DNA of 64,000 nt, taken from Desmodus rotundus. Its lineage: Eukaryota; Chordata; Mammalia; Chiroptera; Phyllostomidae. The stretch lies in assembly GCF_022682495.2 (NCBI RefSeq), contig NC_071387.1:198068143-198132142 (forward strand), given 5' to 3'. Below the pieces are notes generated by a model, which searched no databases, had not been told where the DNA came from, and saw only the letters and a list, made by a program, of their open reading frames with translations. The translations under genes were made by a program, and so were the position numbers. This document shows, piece after piece, positions 1-11,115 of this stretch (positions are counted from its first letter, which is position 1; the number at the start of each line of letters is the position of its first letter).

Positions 1-505
1 TTGTCCGTGTCTATTAAAACTGTACATGTTTTTGACCCAGTTTTACTTCTAGAATTGAATTCTAGTGAAATGCTTGCATCTGAACATGTGTTTGTTCCAA
101 AACTGTTTGAAAGGGAGGGAAAAGAAAAATTAAGCATCAGTAAAAGAATGAATAAATAAAATACGGTAAATCCACATTGTAGAATACTATGTAACAGTTT
201 CAAAGAAGGAAGTGGATCTCTCTGTGAGGACAGAACAGTCTTGGTTAATGTAGAGAAAAACACAGTGTAGAATGGGAAGTACACTATGTGGCCATTTAAG
301 TAAAGTGATACATATTTGCTCCCTAGGGGAATGTAACAGTATATAAATGCTGCATCCAGAAAAGGTCTAGATGAAAACCAGATAACAGTAGTTGTCTGAG
401 GGGAGGAGAGTGGGATTAGGGAGGAGATTAAAGTTTGTATAGTTTGAAGGGCGTGTACAAAGAATATATCCAAGTACATCTTAAGCAATTAACAACACAT
501 TGGTG
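1..505 (+). mobile_element. Old LINE-1 (L1M-type) 3' end
   Basis: This is a fossil 3' UTR of an ancient mammalian LINE-1 in sense orientation. The order of landmarks matches L1M tails: a 'gacccagttttacttctaga' stretch, then 'aatgaataaataaaatacgg', 'tagaatactatgtaacag', and later 'gataacagtagttgtctgag' and a G-rich 'ggggaggagagtgggattag' run. It starts before the window and fades near 505. There is no coding capacity. The exact subfamily (L1MC, L1MD or L1ME) cannot be fixed by eye. Confidence 0.75.
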
Positions 506-1153
506 TAAAGGGTACTACTTGAAGAGTGGTAGTGCCTCCAAGATTTGCTCTGGTTTGACCTGCCTTTGCCAGCTTGTCTACGGGCCTCCAGTGGGCCTCT
601 TCCTGCCTGGCCTCCCCATCTTTCCCCGGGCTTGCCCGGACTCCCTCCCTCTTGTGTTGAGGGTCTGCCAGCAGGAGAATTCCTCCCTTTGCCCTTCCAG
701 CCTTCTGAGAACTGTGGGTTGGCAGGGAACCAGCAGCCTCCCTGCAGGAAGCTGCTTCTGTGAAGGATGCTGTGAGGCATGGGCTCCCTGCCATGTCCCG
801 GGACCTTTGCCACGTCCCTGGCCCTCATGCCTGGGGTGGAATTCAATTCTTGTGTTAGGACCAAGTGACTCCCACATGAGCCCTGAGGTACTAATGCATC
901 AATTAGATTCTGTCAAAGTCTGGTGGATACCTACTGGGTGCAAGATTTCACGGTAGGCTATCGCCTGGGGAGTGCTTGGATGGGCATATTGCTTCTGTGC
1001 CTGAGTCTTTAAAGTTCTGACATAGCTGCACTTGTTCTTTCTTTGCATTTCCGTATACAGACCACTCTGCTACGTTCTGGAAATTCCACAAGCCCATGGA
1101 AGGGTGGGTGTTTTAAATATGTACTTGGTAGATTCTGAATAGTCTGAGGCAGA
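506..1153. other. Unique sequence, no gene seen
   Basis: GC-rich in its first half. Open frames exist on both strands (for example 435-956 on + and 481-864 on -), but they overlap, begin inside or next to the L1 tail and have low-complexity Cys/Pro/Leu-rich composition typical of chance frames. I see no repeat family, splice signals or RNA gene here. Confidence 0.5.
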
Positions 1154-1154
1154 T

Positions 1155-1175
1155 CACACACACACACACACACAC
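1155..1175. repeat. (CA)n microsatellite
   Basis: About ten CA dinucleotides in an uninterrupted run. It has no associated gene. At this length it may be polymorphic. Confidence 0.95.
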
Positions 1176-1179
1176 GGGG

Positions 1180-2268
1180 AGATCAGGGAGGCAGTGACAG
1201 AGGGGGATTGTATTAGGAAAATGACTCTTGCTTCAAAAATGCTTGCAGCCAACTTGGTGCCCCAGAGACACGCTCTTTGGCCAGGGGACGGAGGGTGTTG
1301 GTGGAGGGACCGTGTTAGGAGTCTGTGAGCAGTTTTCACTAATCCACACACTCGCTTTTCTTTCATTTTGCTTTTTGAGATGGAGGAGCAGCAGACTTGA
1401 GGATGGCGGAGGGCTGCCAAGATGGCAGCTTTTCCAGTGCAGACAAGAACCATTCCTGAGAGCTGTAGTCTTCTTCCTGTGTCTCACTGTGCTTATTATC
1501 AGTGGCACATTGTTCTCTTGGAACAATGGGGCTGATTTTTCCATGAGACTCTGACACAGTGAGTAGAGCCATACAGGAGTGCCGGTTGGGAGGACAGAGG
1601 CGAGGTGGCCACCGGTACCAGTGCAGAGGCTCGCTGTGCGCTGTGCTTCGGAGCTTTCTCTTTGGTTTCAACCGTCAGTTTTATTTGTGGGTTTTTTAAA
1701 AAAGGTTTTTCTAAAGGAAAAATAAAATGCATTGACCTACTGGGGACCACACATAGCTTTGAAAGGCTGCTTAGCTGAAGGCCAGTGAGAGTGGGATTGA
1801 CCTCAGACACTGGTGTTTGGGGGCACATCAGCCAGAAACAAGCCTGTTTCCCAAGCCTGGGTTGGGGGGTGCAACGGCTTCGGTCCATTTAGAGCAGTGG
1901 GATTTGGATGGAGCAGGAGATGCTCATGGGAAACATTCCTGAACCAGAACATGGGGTTGGGTTGGTCAAGACCAAACGCTAGGATTTGTAAGGTTGTGGT
2001 CTCCTGTGGGCTTAACTGTTAATTTGCTGGTTTACACTCTGCCAGGCATGTTGCATTATTTGGGGGAGTGAAAGGGAGGCGTTTTTCCAAGCATTACTGT
2101 AATTGCTTGCCCAAGAGGATAATCAATAACCAGCTTTGATGATACAGCTTTTCTGGACACAAAATCAGTGCCCGAGCTTGACTGATTTCAGTTGTCTGCT
2201 TCTGGGAAATCTTTATGGTATTGTGAAGGACAGAAAGAGGAACAAAGGCACTGTTAGTCTGAGACTTT

Positions 2269-2270
<2 letters not shown>
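1180..2270. other. Unique sequence, no gene seen
   Basis: Mixed composition. Two purine-rich near repeats of 'gatggcggag/gatggcagc' occur near 1402-1430. Several short open frames lie on both strands and shadow one another. No transposable element or RNA gene is recognisable. Confidence 0.5.
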
Positions 2271-2271
<1 letters not shown>

Positions 2272-2320
<49 letters not shown>

Positions 2321-2342
2321 CATACACACACACTCACACACC
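2272..2342. repeat. Compound (CT)n-(CA)n microsatellite
   Basis: A CT run of about 48 bases (2272-2319) passes directly into a less perfect CA/CATA tract ending near 2342. The run is long and pure enough to be hypervariable and could form triplex-prone homopurine-homopyrimidine DNA. Confidence 0.95.
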
Positions 2343-3279
2343 GGCACCGTTTGAAACGTGGATGATGGATAAGCAAATATTGAGCAGAATGGAACTGTCC
2401 AGAGTCAAGATACCCAAAAGCCAGGAAAAACTCGAGACCAACCAGTCCCAGCTGCTCAGTTTCTCCTTCCTCACTTTACTTGCCCCTCCTCCCCAATCCC
2501 CCTATCATACACATTTTGTGAATTGTTCTATTGTTTGTCTTTGAAAAGATCGATTTATACATTTGCACAGAAAATCCCAGAGCCTTGTCCTCTTAATGCT
2601 ATAAAGTTGCCATTTAATGAGGCGTTTGGAGGGCCACCCAGCCACTCGAAATCCGAAGTGTCACACTGAAGGATTGTTACCAACAAGTATTTACATTGAG
2701 GCCCTGGTTTTACTTTCTCTTGGCAATTGATTTATAGCTACAGCCAATAAATCCTTGGCCGATGAGGAACAGACTGGAGGGGAGGAGCTTCTGTTTGGGG
2801 CCATTTTCTTTTGGAATGCTTTTAACACTTGGCCCCCGGGGAAGATTGTGTCCTTTTGCTTTGTTAAATGGTTCGAGTTGGGCATTTTTTGGTGCTGTAT
2901 GGGAAGACCTGTCGGGCAGGCGGGAGGAAGTGACTGGGTCTCCCCGGTCCCTGGATTTGCACAGACCTAACATCTTGTTGAGAGGATATTTCAAAATGCA
3001 TTTTCTTAAAAGTGGGACTGGGTATATAATAGATCAGATCAGAAAGGTGACCTGAGTCTAACAGGTGGGGGCTGTGGGAGAGAAGCCCCTCCCGTGCCAG
3101 CGCCTGTCTCGCGTGTCGGGAAGAAAAACTGTCCCTTTCCCTGAAGAAGTTGGAAGAGAGCCTAGTTGTGGCCCTACTGTGTCTGTATGAAGAACTTTGG
3201 GCATTAAAATACACATGGTCCAATGCCTTCCCGAGCATCCGACAGGGTTGGTATGCTCCTTCCAGTTTTTTTTATGGAG
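2343..3279. other. Unique sequence, no gene seen
   Basis: No repeat family is recognised. 2600-2760 is moderately AT-rich with homeodomain-like TTTAAT and CCAAT-like core motifs and might be conserved noncoding DNA, but that is only a guess. Open frames on both strands at 2690-3345 overlap each other and look like chance. Confidence 0.45.
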
Positions 3280-3295
3280 AGAAACCCAAGAGAGG

Positions 3296-3514
3296 TGCCC
3301 TGGCTGGTGTGGCTCAGTGGGGTGGGTATCGTCCTCCAAACCCAAAGGTCTCGGTTCGATTCCCAGTCAGGGCACATGCCTTCCCTCCCCTAGAGGGTTG
3401 CAGGCCAGGTCCCCGGTTGGGGGCACACGGGACGTAACCACACATTGATGTTTCTCTCCTCCTCTTCCTCCCTCCCTCCCCCTCTGAAAATAAATAAATA
3501 AAATCTTGAAAGAA
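3296..3514 (+). mobile_element. VES-type tRNA-derived SINE (bat)
   Basis: A non-autonomous retrotransposon moved by LINE-1 machinery. The tRNA-like head carries a Pol III A box TGGCTCAGTGG at 3310-3320 and a B box GGTTCGATTCC at 3353-3363. It is followed by a pyrimidine-rich body (CTCCTCCTCTTCC) and a TAAATAAATAAAATC tail. Flanking direct repeats AGAAACCCAAGAGAGG (3280-3295) and AGAACCAAAGAGAGG (3515-3529) are a slightly decayed target-site duplication, which fixes both ends. This family is the main evidence that the DNA is from a bat. Confidence 0.93.
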
Positions 3515-3533
3515 AGAACCAAAGAGAGGCTCG

Positions 3534-3690
3534 AGAGCAGCACTGTCCAGTAGGACTTTCCGGGTGATGGGAGTGTTCTCTGGTTGGAGGTGGCGGGGGC
3601 AGGAGCCAGCCACCAGCCACGTGCGGCTGCTGAGTCCTTGGACTGTGGCTAGTGTGACCAAAGAACTGAATTGAAAGTTCCATTAGCTCA
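3534..3690 (+). mobile_element. MER3-like hAT DNA transposon fossil
   Basis: The phrases 'gcactgtccagtaggacttt', 'agccaccagccacgtg' and 'gtggctagtgtgaccaaaga' follow the order of the MER3 (hAT-Blackjack) consensus. The 3' part, including the second terminal inverted repeat, is missing or unrecognisable. It lies immediately after the SINE target-site duplication, so the SINE landed next to it. Non-autonomous and inactive. Confidence 0.75.
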
Positions 3691-5050
3691 GGCATAAATA
3701 GCTGCACGCGGTGAGTGGGTTCACACTGGACAGCGCAGCTCTGGAGGCTTTTCCCGTCCTCTGATAGAATAACTGATCCCCTCCAACTCTGACCGCCTGC
3801 TCTGGAGGGGTGGAGGTCTGCTGCATGGTCTCCTCCAGGGAGGGAAGAATGAAGATGCCCAGACCCAGAAAAGCTGAGTGAGGGGTTCAGATCTGATGCA
3901 CACAGCAGAGCTGGCCTGGGGCCAGGGCCCCTTCAGCCTGGACTCCCACCTCGGACAGCCCCTCCGAGCCCAGCTTTAGATGTTAATTAGAAGTGCTGCT
4001 TAGCAGGGGACCCCAACCACAAAGGAAGGCTTGCTTAACATCTGGAATCTTGGCTGTGGGCTGTGTATTTAATCTTCTCCTTTAAAATCAAACAGGCCTA
4101 ACGAGGAGCGAGAGTCGGGAAATCCCTCTGGGTCCTTAAATCTGAGGAGGAGTCTCTGTTACCAGAGGAAATGGGCCAGACAGGTGGAGTACTCCCCTCT
4201 TCTCTGGCCTTCTTCTTGTGGCTCTGTCTGTGGCAGTTACAAGTGGGGAAGGTCCCATGGAGACGAGTGGTTCTGTCCTTACTGGGCTGTAGAAAGGCCA
4301 GACCCTAGGGCTGGTGTGGCGTACACTGGGATAACCCTGATTTTACCGGGGCTTCTGATAACTGTATTAACATGCTCCTTGCTGCTGTGTAAACCAGCAC
4401 CCTAAATGCCAAGCCCATTCACTGGTTCCAGCTCCACCCTTGCCTTCTCTGCTAGTCCGTTTCTGAGGACTGTAAGAAAAGCTCAGGGTTTTTTCCATTT
4501 CTAAGGTGCACCTGTTAAGAGGGGTGGCTTCATAGGCAGGATGCTGGGCCATGGAGCAGTGACATCTAGGTCGGAGCAGTGACCATGTGCCAACCCCATC
4601 GCTCCTCAGTAATCCTGGTGTGGACTTGAAGCTGGCGTGGCTTTCCCCAGCACCTCCAGCACACCGCGGCCATTGCTAACCTCACCCAGTGCCCTGACCA
4701 CGCCCGTGTGCTCAGAAAAAGCACCGTCCCTTTACTGTTACCAAAGGATCGACTAGGCCATTAGAAGGGAAATCTACTGTGACAAATCAAAGTACCATGT
4801 GCTTTCAGATTCTTCACAAAACTAATTTGTGGGTTACCTGCTTCACGGTCAGACTGTCACTTCATCTCCTACCCATCTATCCACCCCACTATTACCTCCC
4901 TCTCTACCACCTATAGTAATTGCAGCAAATAATGGAGAGGTGACTTTAAAAATGAGCAGGCAAATTTCATGAAACCAATAGCCAGCATTCATCTACTGTT
5001 GATTGACAGGCTGGCCCTAGGATTTATCGTATACACCAGGGCACTTTGGG
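3691..5050. other. Unique sequence, no gene seen
   Basis: No repeat can be named. 3977-4010 has a TTAATTAG core followed by TGCTTAGCA, and 4860-4920 is pyrimidine-rich. Open frames are all shorter than 75 codons. Confidence 0.45.
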
Positions 5051-5119
5051 CAGTGAGAGGGGACATTCATAATTACACGGGGACAATCCTTTAAACCAGG
5101 ACGCCCCAAGGAAAACAGG

Positions 5120-5315
5120 GCAAATGGAGCATCTCCCGTTTGCCAGGCTCTGTGCTTGAGTTGGGTGCACACAGGTAGAGAAGATGTAGTTTCTTCTCTC
5201 AGGAAGCTCACAGTCTGGCAGGCAGACAGGTGTATAAGCAAATGCAATGCTATTGCATTGATTGTTGAAACGGGTATGAAGAAGGCATTGGGGTGAGAGG
5301 AGGCAATGGAGTGGA
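5120..5315 (-). mobile_element. L2 LINE 3' fragment
   Basis: Read on the minus strand this is the 3' end of an ancient L2 (CR1-clade) LINE. On the plus strand the diagnostic order is 'gccaggctctgtgcttgagt', then 'ctctcaggaagctcacagtc' and 'ggcagacaggtgtataag', the reverse of the L2 tail. Divergence is high. The 157-codon minus-strand frame at 5017-5490 crosses it and is not a gene. Confidence 0.6.
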
Positions 5316-5339
5316 GCAAGAAAGGGCTTTTTAGAAGAA

Positions 5340-6865
5340 AGCAGAGGCAAATTAACCTTGGGACCGTTGAACTTGCATCCATTGACCAGGTTGGGCCTTG
5401 CAACGTGCCCCTGGGGTTATCCGTTGTTGGCCTGGGTTGAATCACATATTGGTGAAGACCATATATTCCAAGAGTCATCCTTGAGATCATCCTAACCCCC
5501 AGTTATTGTCTAGTCCAATATTGACTGTGGTTTGTGGAACAAAAACCTTAAATATGTGGCGTGGGTGCCCATGCCTTTCCCATGGAGTAAGTGGAAAGTG
5601 ATTGGATATGTGTGAAGTCTGTCTTAAGGGAAAAGCCAGGCTGTGTAGGTTCTCATCCTAGTCCCCTCCCTATACAGGAGCCTGTTTAGTTCCTCATCAG
5701 GGGAGAGGGTACGTCTGTGTGTCTGTGTGCTGCGGAGCTACTAAACATCTCAGACTAGTTAGAGGAAACATTGATTTAGGTATTTGTTAGCATGAAGGTG
5801 TATAGACCGAAAATTCTCGGGTCTGGAGTGAGGTCAGCATAGTGCATTATAAGGGTGCTGTGTGGGGGTGAAATTTGCATTCATTTTTTTTAACCAAAAG
5901 ACATAAAGTCTTGAGCCTCTCAGTCCCGGAAGCTCTGGACCTGATGGGGCGCAGCTGTGTCTGGTCTGGCCGGCTGTGAATGGGTTGGAAGCCAGGCGTG
6001 AAGGAGCATGTGATTTCAACAGTGGCGGCGGTCTGAATTCTCCTGTCGTGGGCTAAGTGGCATGGACGAGGTTGGGCTGTTCCTGACTTGATCTTTTTTC
6101 CCTTCCCAGCTTTTCTGTCTTGCACTAACAACATCAGAGTGATTTTTAAAAGAATTTTGGGAGGGAAAATTTTCAATTTTACCACCTAATACATATTGAC
6201 TGTATTTTGCTTTTCCAAGCTTTTCTAGACCCCTGTCTGCATGCATACTTCTAATAACATAGTTATAATTGGAGCACATGCTGATTTCATTTTATTCTGG
6301 TTTTACCATAGCCTGAAATTAACTTTGGGGTGAGCTGGACTGACCTGAAGGGTTGAGTGACAGTGTCCTGCATCTGGCTCTACCCTCAGTTCAGTGAATC
6401 CCTAGTGATGGATGAGGGAATTATTCCAGAAGTCTAACCAAAGGGTAATGCTGGAGTCTTTCGGAAACTACCTCATCGCCCCAATCTTGGCCCACGTTGC
6501 TGGTAGCAGAAATGCTGCGTGCCTACCATTCCCCTCTTTTCTTAGGCCAGGTCCTTTTTAGCTCACCGACATGTCTTCTGTTGGGATGTTGGGATTTGTC
6601 GGAAACAGGATCTTCTAATTTTTCTGAGCCAATGGAATGACTTTAAGTTCTGCCTGGAACTTCTACGAACAGGTGGTACACCCTCTTCCACTGTCTTTCA
6701 CTCAGCCATGAAATCAACACGCCTCCTCCATCTAGAAGGCAGCTCTACCTTGTCCTTGCCTCACGTCCAGTCTGCTCCCAAGCCCACCCCAAGGACTGCC
6801 CTGTTTACTTCTGGCCGGAGGCCTTTTTCATGTCCTGGAGTTTTCCTCCTGCTCCTATTAGGGAG
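5340..6865. other. Unique sequence, no gene seen
   Basis: No transposable element can be named. The stretch at 6010-6300 becomes AT-rich. The 112-codon minus-strand frame at 5847-6185 overlaps two others and has no recognisable domain. Confidence 0.45.
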
Positions 6866-6869
6866 TGAG

Positions 6870-7042
6870 CTCTCTCAACCTCCGATGATGTGCCAGGAGC
6901 TTTTCCAGGCCTTCTCAACCTGCACTCCTTCCAGCAACACTGCCAGAGAGCTATTTGTTCCAATTCACTAATGAGGAGGCTGAAAGCTGGAATTTAAGAA
7001 ATGTGTCCAAGGACACAGACGTAGCAAAGGTTAGGATCCAGA
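6870..7042 (-). mobile_element. MIR SINE
   Basis: An ancient mammalian MIR in antisense orientation: 'gatgatgtgccaggagcttt' and 'cactaatgaggaggctgaaa' are followed by 'gtccaaggacacagacgtag', matching the reversed MIR core. Strongly diverged, with no visible target-site duplication. Confidence 0.65.
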
Positions 7043-8117
7043 ACTAGCTAACTTCAGCTCCTGTCTCGTCTCCACGGGGCCAGGCTTGTGTCTGATCCTC
7101 GTCTTTGAGACCGCCCAGGTACTGTGATAGAAATGCAAAAGAATGATTATACTAGACTAGGCACAGAGTGGTGTTTGCTGGGTGACGAAGGGATTTGTCA
7201 GGCTTCATCAGCTAGTTTCCTGGTGGCAACCAGGGGCAGGGTTAGTGACATAATTGTGTGATCAAATTCTTATTTGATGTTTTCTTGTGGTTCTTTCTTA
7301 AACCCAACTGACGGGAGTCCCAGCTCGGTGCTTGCCTGGGCTCACTCCCCCCAGCAGTGTTTTAACTTACAGTTTGGACTTTACCCAGCTCCTGACTCTA
7401 TATGATGAATCACATAGAATTCATTTGCTCAAAAAAGGTTTATTGAACATCTGTGTGCCAAGCAAGCCCTCTGCTGGGTTGTCTATTAGTTGGGTAGAGG
7501 TTGTTTAATAAATTAAAGCTATGATCCTCAAACAAGGGTTTCTAAATCTTTAGATGGATACACTTTTTAAACTTTATTACAGTAATCTTTTCGAAAGTAT
7601 TTTGCCAGTTATTAAGGAAAAGCTCCCCTTTGGCAGCAATAATTTACAACTGAAAGACATAGCAATAAAATAAGATTTTATTGTCTTAAGTCACTGTTAC
7701 TCCAAATGAGGTCTAAGGAGGTATAGCTCTGATAAGATTTTTTTCCCCTTTAAAATGGGTCTATACATTTCTCCTATGTGAAAAAATGCAGGTTAAGATA
7801 CTTTCCCTCCCACAGAACCATATTAATATGTTACAACACTTTTTTGCCTAAACCAATGGGATGATGTGCACCCCGATGTGGAAGCTCTTTCTGGGAAATG
7901 GAGTCCTGTGTGTTCACAGCATGGAAAGGGGGGGAGCTGCCCCGGTCTTTGGGAGATGTCCCAGCACCAGCTCAGGGTGCTCACTCGCTGTGCTCTCTCG
8001 GCCCCTGAGAGAGCCATGTGCACCTTGGTGGTTACTCCTCTGCGTTATCGGATGTTCAAATGTAAGTCCAGAGTAAGGTGTTCAGAAGAAACAGTAGCTG
8101 AACTTGCCCTTGATGCC
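7043..8117. other. Mostly unique sequence with a short L2-like trace
   Basis: 7420-7485 ('aaaaaaggtttattgaacat', 'gtgtgccaagcaagccctct') looks like the reversed extreme 3' tail of L2. The rest, including AT-rich 7500-7850, has no recognised element. Open frames at 7823-8165 on both strands shadow one another. Confidence 0.45.
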
Positions 8118-8118
8118 T

Positions 8119-8711
8119 GTAGGGGAGGAACAACCATTCCTCAGGCTGCTGTGATAATCAAATAGATATGAGGCAGATTAGCAAGAGAAAGTGACCGCAT
8201 TTAACGAATACATGTGTATGGGAAGCGTCAGAGAGCCCGCATGCAGGAGGGTCAGAGACAGGAAGGCGGCTTGGGCTTGTGTGGTGTCCTGAGCTAGGGG
8301 TGAGGTGAGGTGCCTTGGGGGCTTCAAAGGGTCCTTGCAGGATATTAAGAGCAGATGGTTAGTAAATAGAAGTTTCTTTGTTCTGCCCTATAAAAGAGAT
8401 TATCTCTTATTATAGGCAAGGCCCCTAATTCAAGTTCTTACAGGTAGTTAAGGGAGGGGCAGAGTTTCTCTTGAGCCCGAGGCTAAAGTTGCCTTTAGCG
8501 CAAAACAATCAGCATACCAGAGGCACATCTTGGGGTGACTCATGTGGAACCCCCGTAGTTCCAATTATGACTGACCCTAAGACTCCTTATCTTCCTCCAG
8601 CATTATCAAGTGCCTCTGACAGAGTGAAACTTTTCTTTCTGGGATTAGGCAGATAAAGAAGCAGTGTGCGTCAATGGGCATCAAGTCCCCAACTACCAAC
8701 AACCTAGTACA
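8119..8711 (-). mobile_element. Candidate endogenous retrovirus solo LTR (class I-like)
   Basis: Read on the minus strand, this segment has the layout of a mammalian ERV LTR. It has a U3-like part, then 'tgcatgcgggctctctgacg' and 'ttcccatacacatgtattcg', a decayed polyadenylation region (TTAAATGCGG where AATAAA is expected), and a U5-like 'ctcttgctaatctgcctcat' stretch ending in CCCCTACA. Proposed limits are the TG (plus strand 8119) and CA (8711) pairs. No target-site duplication or adjacent gag/pol/env trace is seen, so this would be a solo LTR. Family is not assigned. Confidence 0.5.
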
Positions 8712-9224
8712 GAAGAGACGTGTAAGAAATATTCGGATGAGATGAGGTCTCCTTCTGCGTGACCGTTGTTTCGCGTGTGTGTCATTTGTCCTCACCCTCA
8801 GAGGGCGGAGACTCTCTTGTCCAGGAGCTGCTCTGTCCTGGGTTCCTGTGAAGCTGAGCGCGCACCATCCACCCTCGTTGTCTCTAAGCCCCGGGCTTGG
8901 CCGTCCTCGGAGTCGCGGCTCTGCTGGTGCGTTGTCTGGTCTGAGCTGTGTGCCCTCTCACACGGAAAAGAGGTGTCCGCACGCACAGTGTGGACACTGA
9001 GACTTGCTGAGCCAATTCTCTCCCAGCCACGCCTTTCCCAGCGCCTTGGGAGCTAACTTCCTCTCCCAGGACAGCTTTTGGGGTCATTCCTAGGGATAGA
9101 TGGAGCTTCCATTCTAGTGGGAAAGCGGCAGGCTTCCAGCATTTTCCTAGTCGATCAGCTTCCCACTGCCCGTCAGGATCAGCAGCTCCTCTTCTGGGGT
9201 TAACGGTGCTGGCATCCAGGCCCT
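8712..9224. other. Unique sequence with a CpG-rich patch
   Basis: 8855-8990 has about a dozen CpG dinucleotides in 135 bases, well above the local level. No exon, promoter motif or repeat is recognised. The 96- and 119-codon frames overlapping here on opposite strands are GC-driven chance frames. Confidence 0.45.
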
Positions 9225-9430
9225 GAATCTCATCACAGCCCACCCATGTCCTGGCTGCGTAGCCTGGGGTGACTTATTTAGCTTCGCTGCATGCGTTTAT
9301 ATATAAATTGAGAATACTAACTATGCTTCCCACTCAGAGCTGTTAGTGGACTTAAATGAAAGAATGTACATAAAGCCGATGGCACGCAGACAGGTCGCAC
9401 ACAGCAGGTGATGTAAAATAAACGGTGGCT
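9225..9430 (+). mobile_element. MIR SINE
   Basis: A sense MIR: 'gtcctggctgcgtagcctgg', 'atataaattgagaatactaa', 'cttaaatgaaagaatgtaca' and 'aaagccgatggcacgcagac' follow the MIR core and 3' order. Diverged and inactive. Confidence 0.65.
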
Positions 9431-10598
9431 GCTGTAGTCGCAAAGGGCAGTGGGTAAGCAGCTGGTGGGTGGGGTGTGTCCTCTGGTGGCTCCTCTCAGC
9501 TCCAGATCCCGGGCAGGTGACCTGGGCCTGCGTGAGGTGGTCAGGAAATACTCGTGAGCACACACGATCTTGGCCAAACTGATTCAGGAATGTGCTGACT
9601 CCTCCCCTTCCTAGATAGAAAGCCGTCTACATGGAGACAGATTGTAAAGAGCTCACTGTTTACTGCTGCTGGAACTCAGACTTCCTCCTGTCCCTCAAGG
9701 CGACAGGCAAGGAGCTCAGGGCCTGGAAGGAGGGTGGATGCCAGGTTGCCAGGGGTAACATCTGATCTCTGGAGAAAGGTGAGGCCGAGTGGGAGGTGGG
9801 AGGATGGACACAGCCTCCCACAGGGCCTGGCCAGCCTTCCACGCTCTGCATTTTGTTCCTGGTGTTGAGCCTCTGTCTGCCTTGGCTTGAGGAAGCAAGG
9901 CCCTACCAAGAGGAAGGGAGACCAGAGACCATACTGAGGCAACCTCAAACGTACAGTGCTGTTTAGTTCTTTGTTGGGGGACAGCAGGCAGATGGATATG
10001 TGAGCTCCAGGAGTAGGAAGCTGTCTGTCTTAATTATGACCTGGGGGAATAGCTAGTTTTTTCCCTGAGTTTTTCTGTCTTTATCTGTATAATGGACTTG
10101 CTTGTATTGACCCCCACTCCTTGGAATAAGGAAACCAAGTGTCAGTTTTTGCTGCACCCAGACGTTTGCGAGGCACGTGGGGGGAGGAGATGGAAAAAAC
10201 CCAGCAGGAATGCTTAGATTTTTTTGCTTATTAATTTTCCACTAAAAATGTGTCTTCATAATATGAATCTTCCTGGACAGGTGCTTACTACTGTTATTTT
10301 TAAATAGTTTGATAATTTTCTCTCATTTTGCCCAAGCACTAGCCAGTTTAGAAAAGGGGACGGGCAGTTGGAGGCACGAGCCAACCTTTCTAAGAACTTT
10401 CTACTCGCCAAGCCTTTAAAATATGCCTTTAGGTTAACTGCTACAACACAGGTGACTTTGTTACCTGGATGGTTTCAGGCAGCCTTGATTTTGCCTGTTT
10501 AAAATTTGAGAGGTTAATACTGCACCTCGGTCAATCTTCAGTGCCTCCGTGAGGAACAGATACAGTGGTAAGGAATCCACTTGTCTGCATCTGTCTTC
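9431..10598. other. Unique sequence, no gene seen
   Basis: No repeat family or RNA gene can be named. 10210-10330 is AT-rich. Open frames at 9660-9948 lie in overlapping minus-strand frames and look like chance. Confidence 0.45.
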
Positions 10599-10599
10599 C

Positions 10600-10950
10600 T
10601 AGGGCTGGCTGGTCGATTTTTAACATACATACAAGTCACCCGTTTAAAGTGTACAATTCAATGGTTTTTAGTACATTCATCACCATCTAATTTTACAGTA
10701 TTCTTACTACCCGAAAAAGAAACCCTGTATCCATTAGCAGTCGCTCCCCGTATTCCCCCAATCTCCCTAGCCCCTGGCAACCCCTGTTGCACTTTTGGTC
10801 TCTATAAATTTCCTATTCTGGGCATTTTATATAAACAGAATCATACAGTGCATGGTCTTTTGTGACCGGCTTCACTCACTCAGCATGTTTTCAAGATTCA
10901 TCCATTTTGTAGCCTGTATCAGTACTTTAACTTTCTACAAATTACAGACT
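10600..10950 (-). mobile_element. LINE-1 3' end
   Basis: An antisense L1 3' UTR: 'gtgtacaattcaatggtttt', 'agtacattcatcaccatcta', 'cctagcccctggcaaccc' and 'ttcatccattttgtagcctg' are the reversed tail of the common placental L1M/L1P 3' region. The 94- and 92-codon plus-strand frames here are read-through of the reversed element, not genes. Confidence 0.85.
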
Positions 10951-10984
10951 GGTGAGGGTGAATTAATAAGATCAGCCACAGATG

Positions 10985-11115
10985 TCAAAAATCAAGGACA
11001 GGTTTATTTAGGCAACAGTCATTCAGTTAACATTTACCAAGTACTTACCATGGGCAAGGCTGGTCATGGGTGACATAGGAAATGCAATAGTTCTGTCTTC
11101 CTAGGGCCTTTTACC
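10985..11115 (-). mobile_element. L2 LINE tail fragment
   Basis: 'cattcagttaacatttacca', 'agtacttaccatgggcaagg' and 'gaaatgcaatagttctgtc' correspond to the reversed extreme 3' end of L2. It begins about 35 bases after the L1 tail. Confidence 0.5.

Noticed and set aside
1228..1554. 108-codon plus frame with a hydrophobic C-terminal stretch
   Set aside because: A minus-strand frame of the same length covers it, and the hydrophobic run comes from T-rich DNA. There is no other support for a membrane protein.
3296..3514. SINE head as a functional tRNA gene
   Set aside because: The A and B boxes are real, but the head is followed by the SINE body and tail and is flanked by a target duplication, so it is a retroposon and not a tRNA gene.
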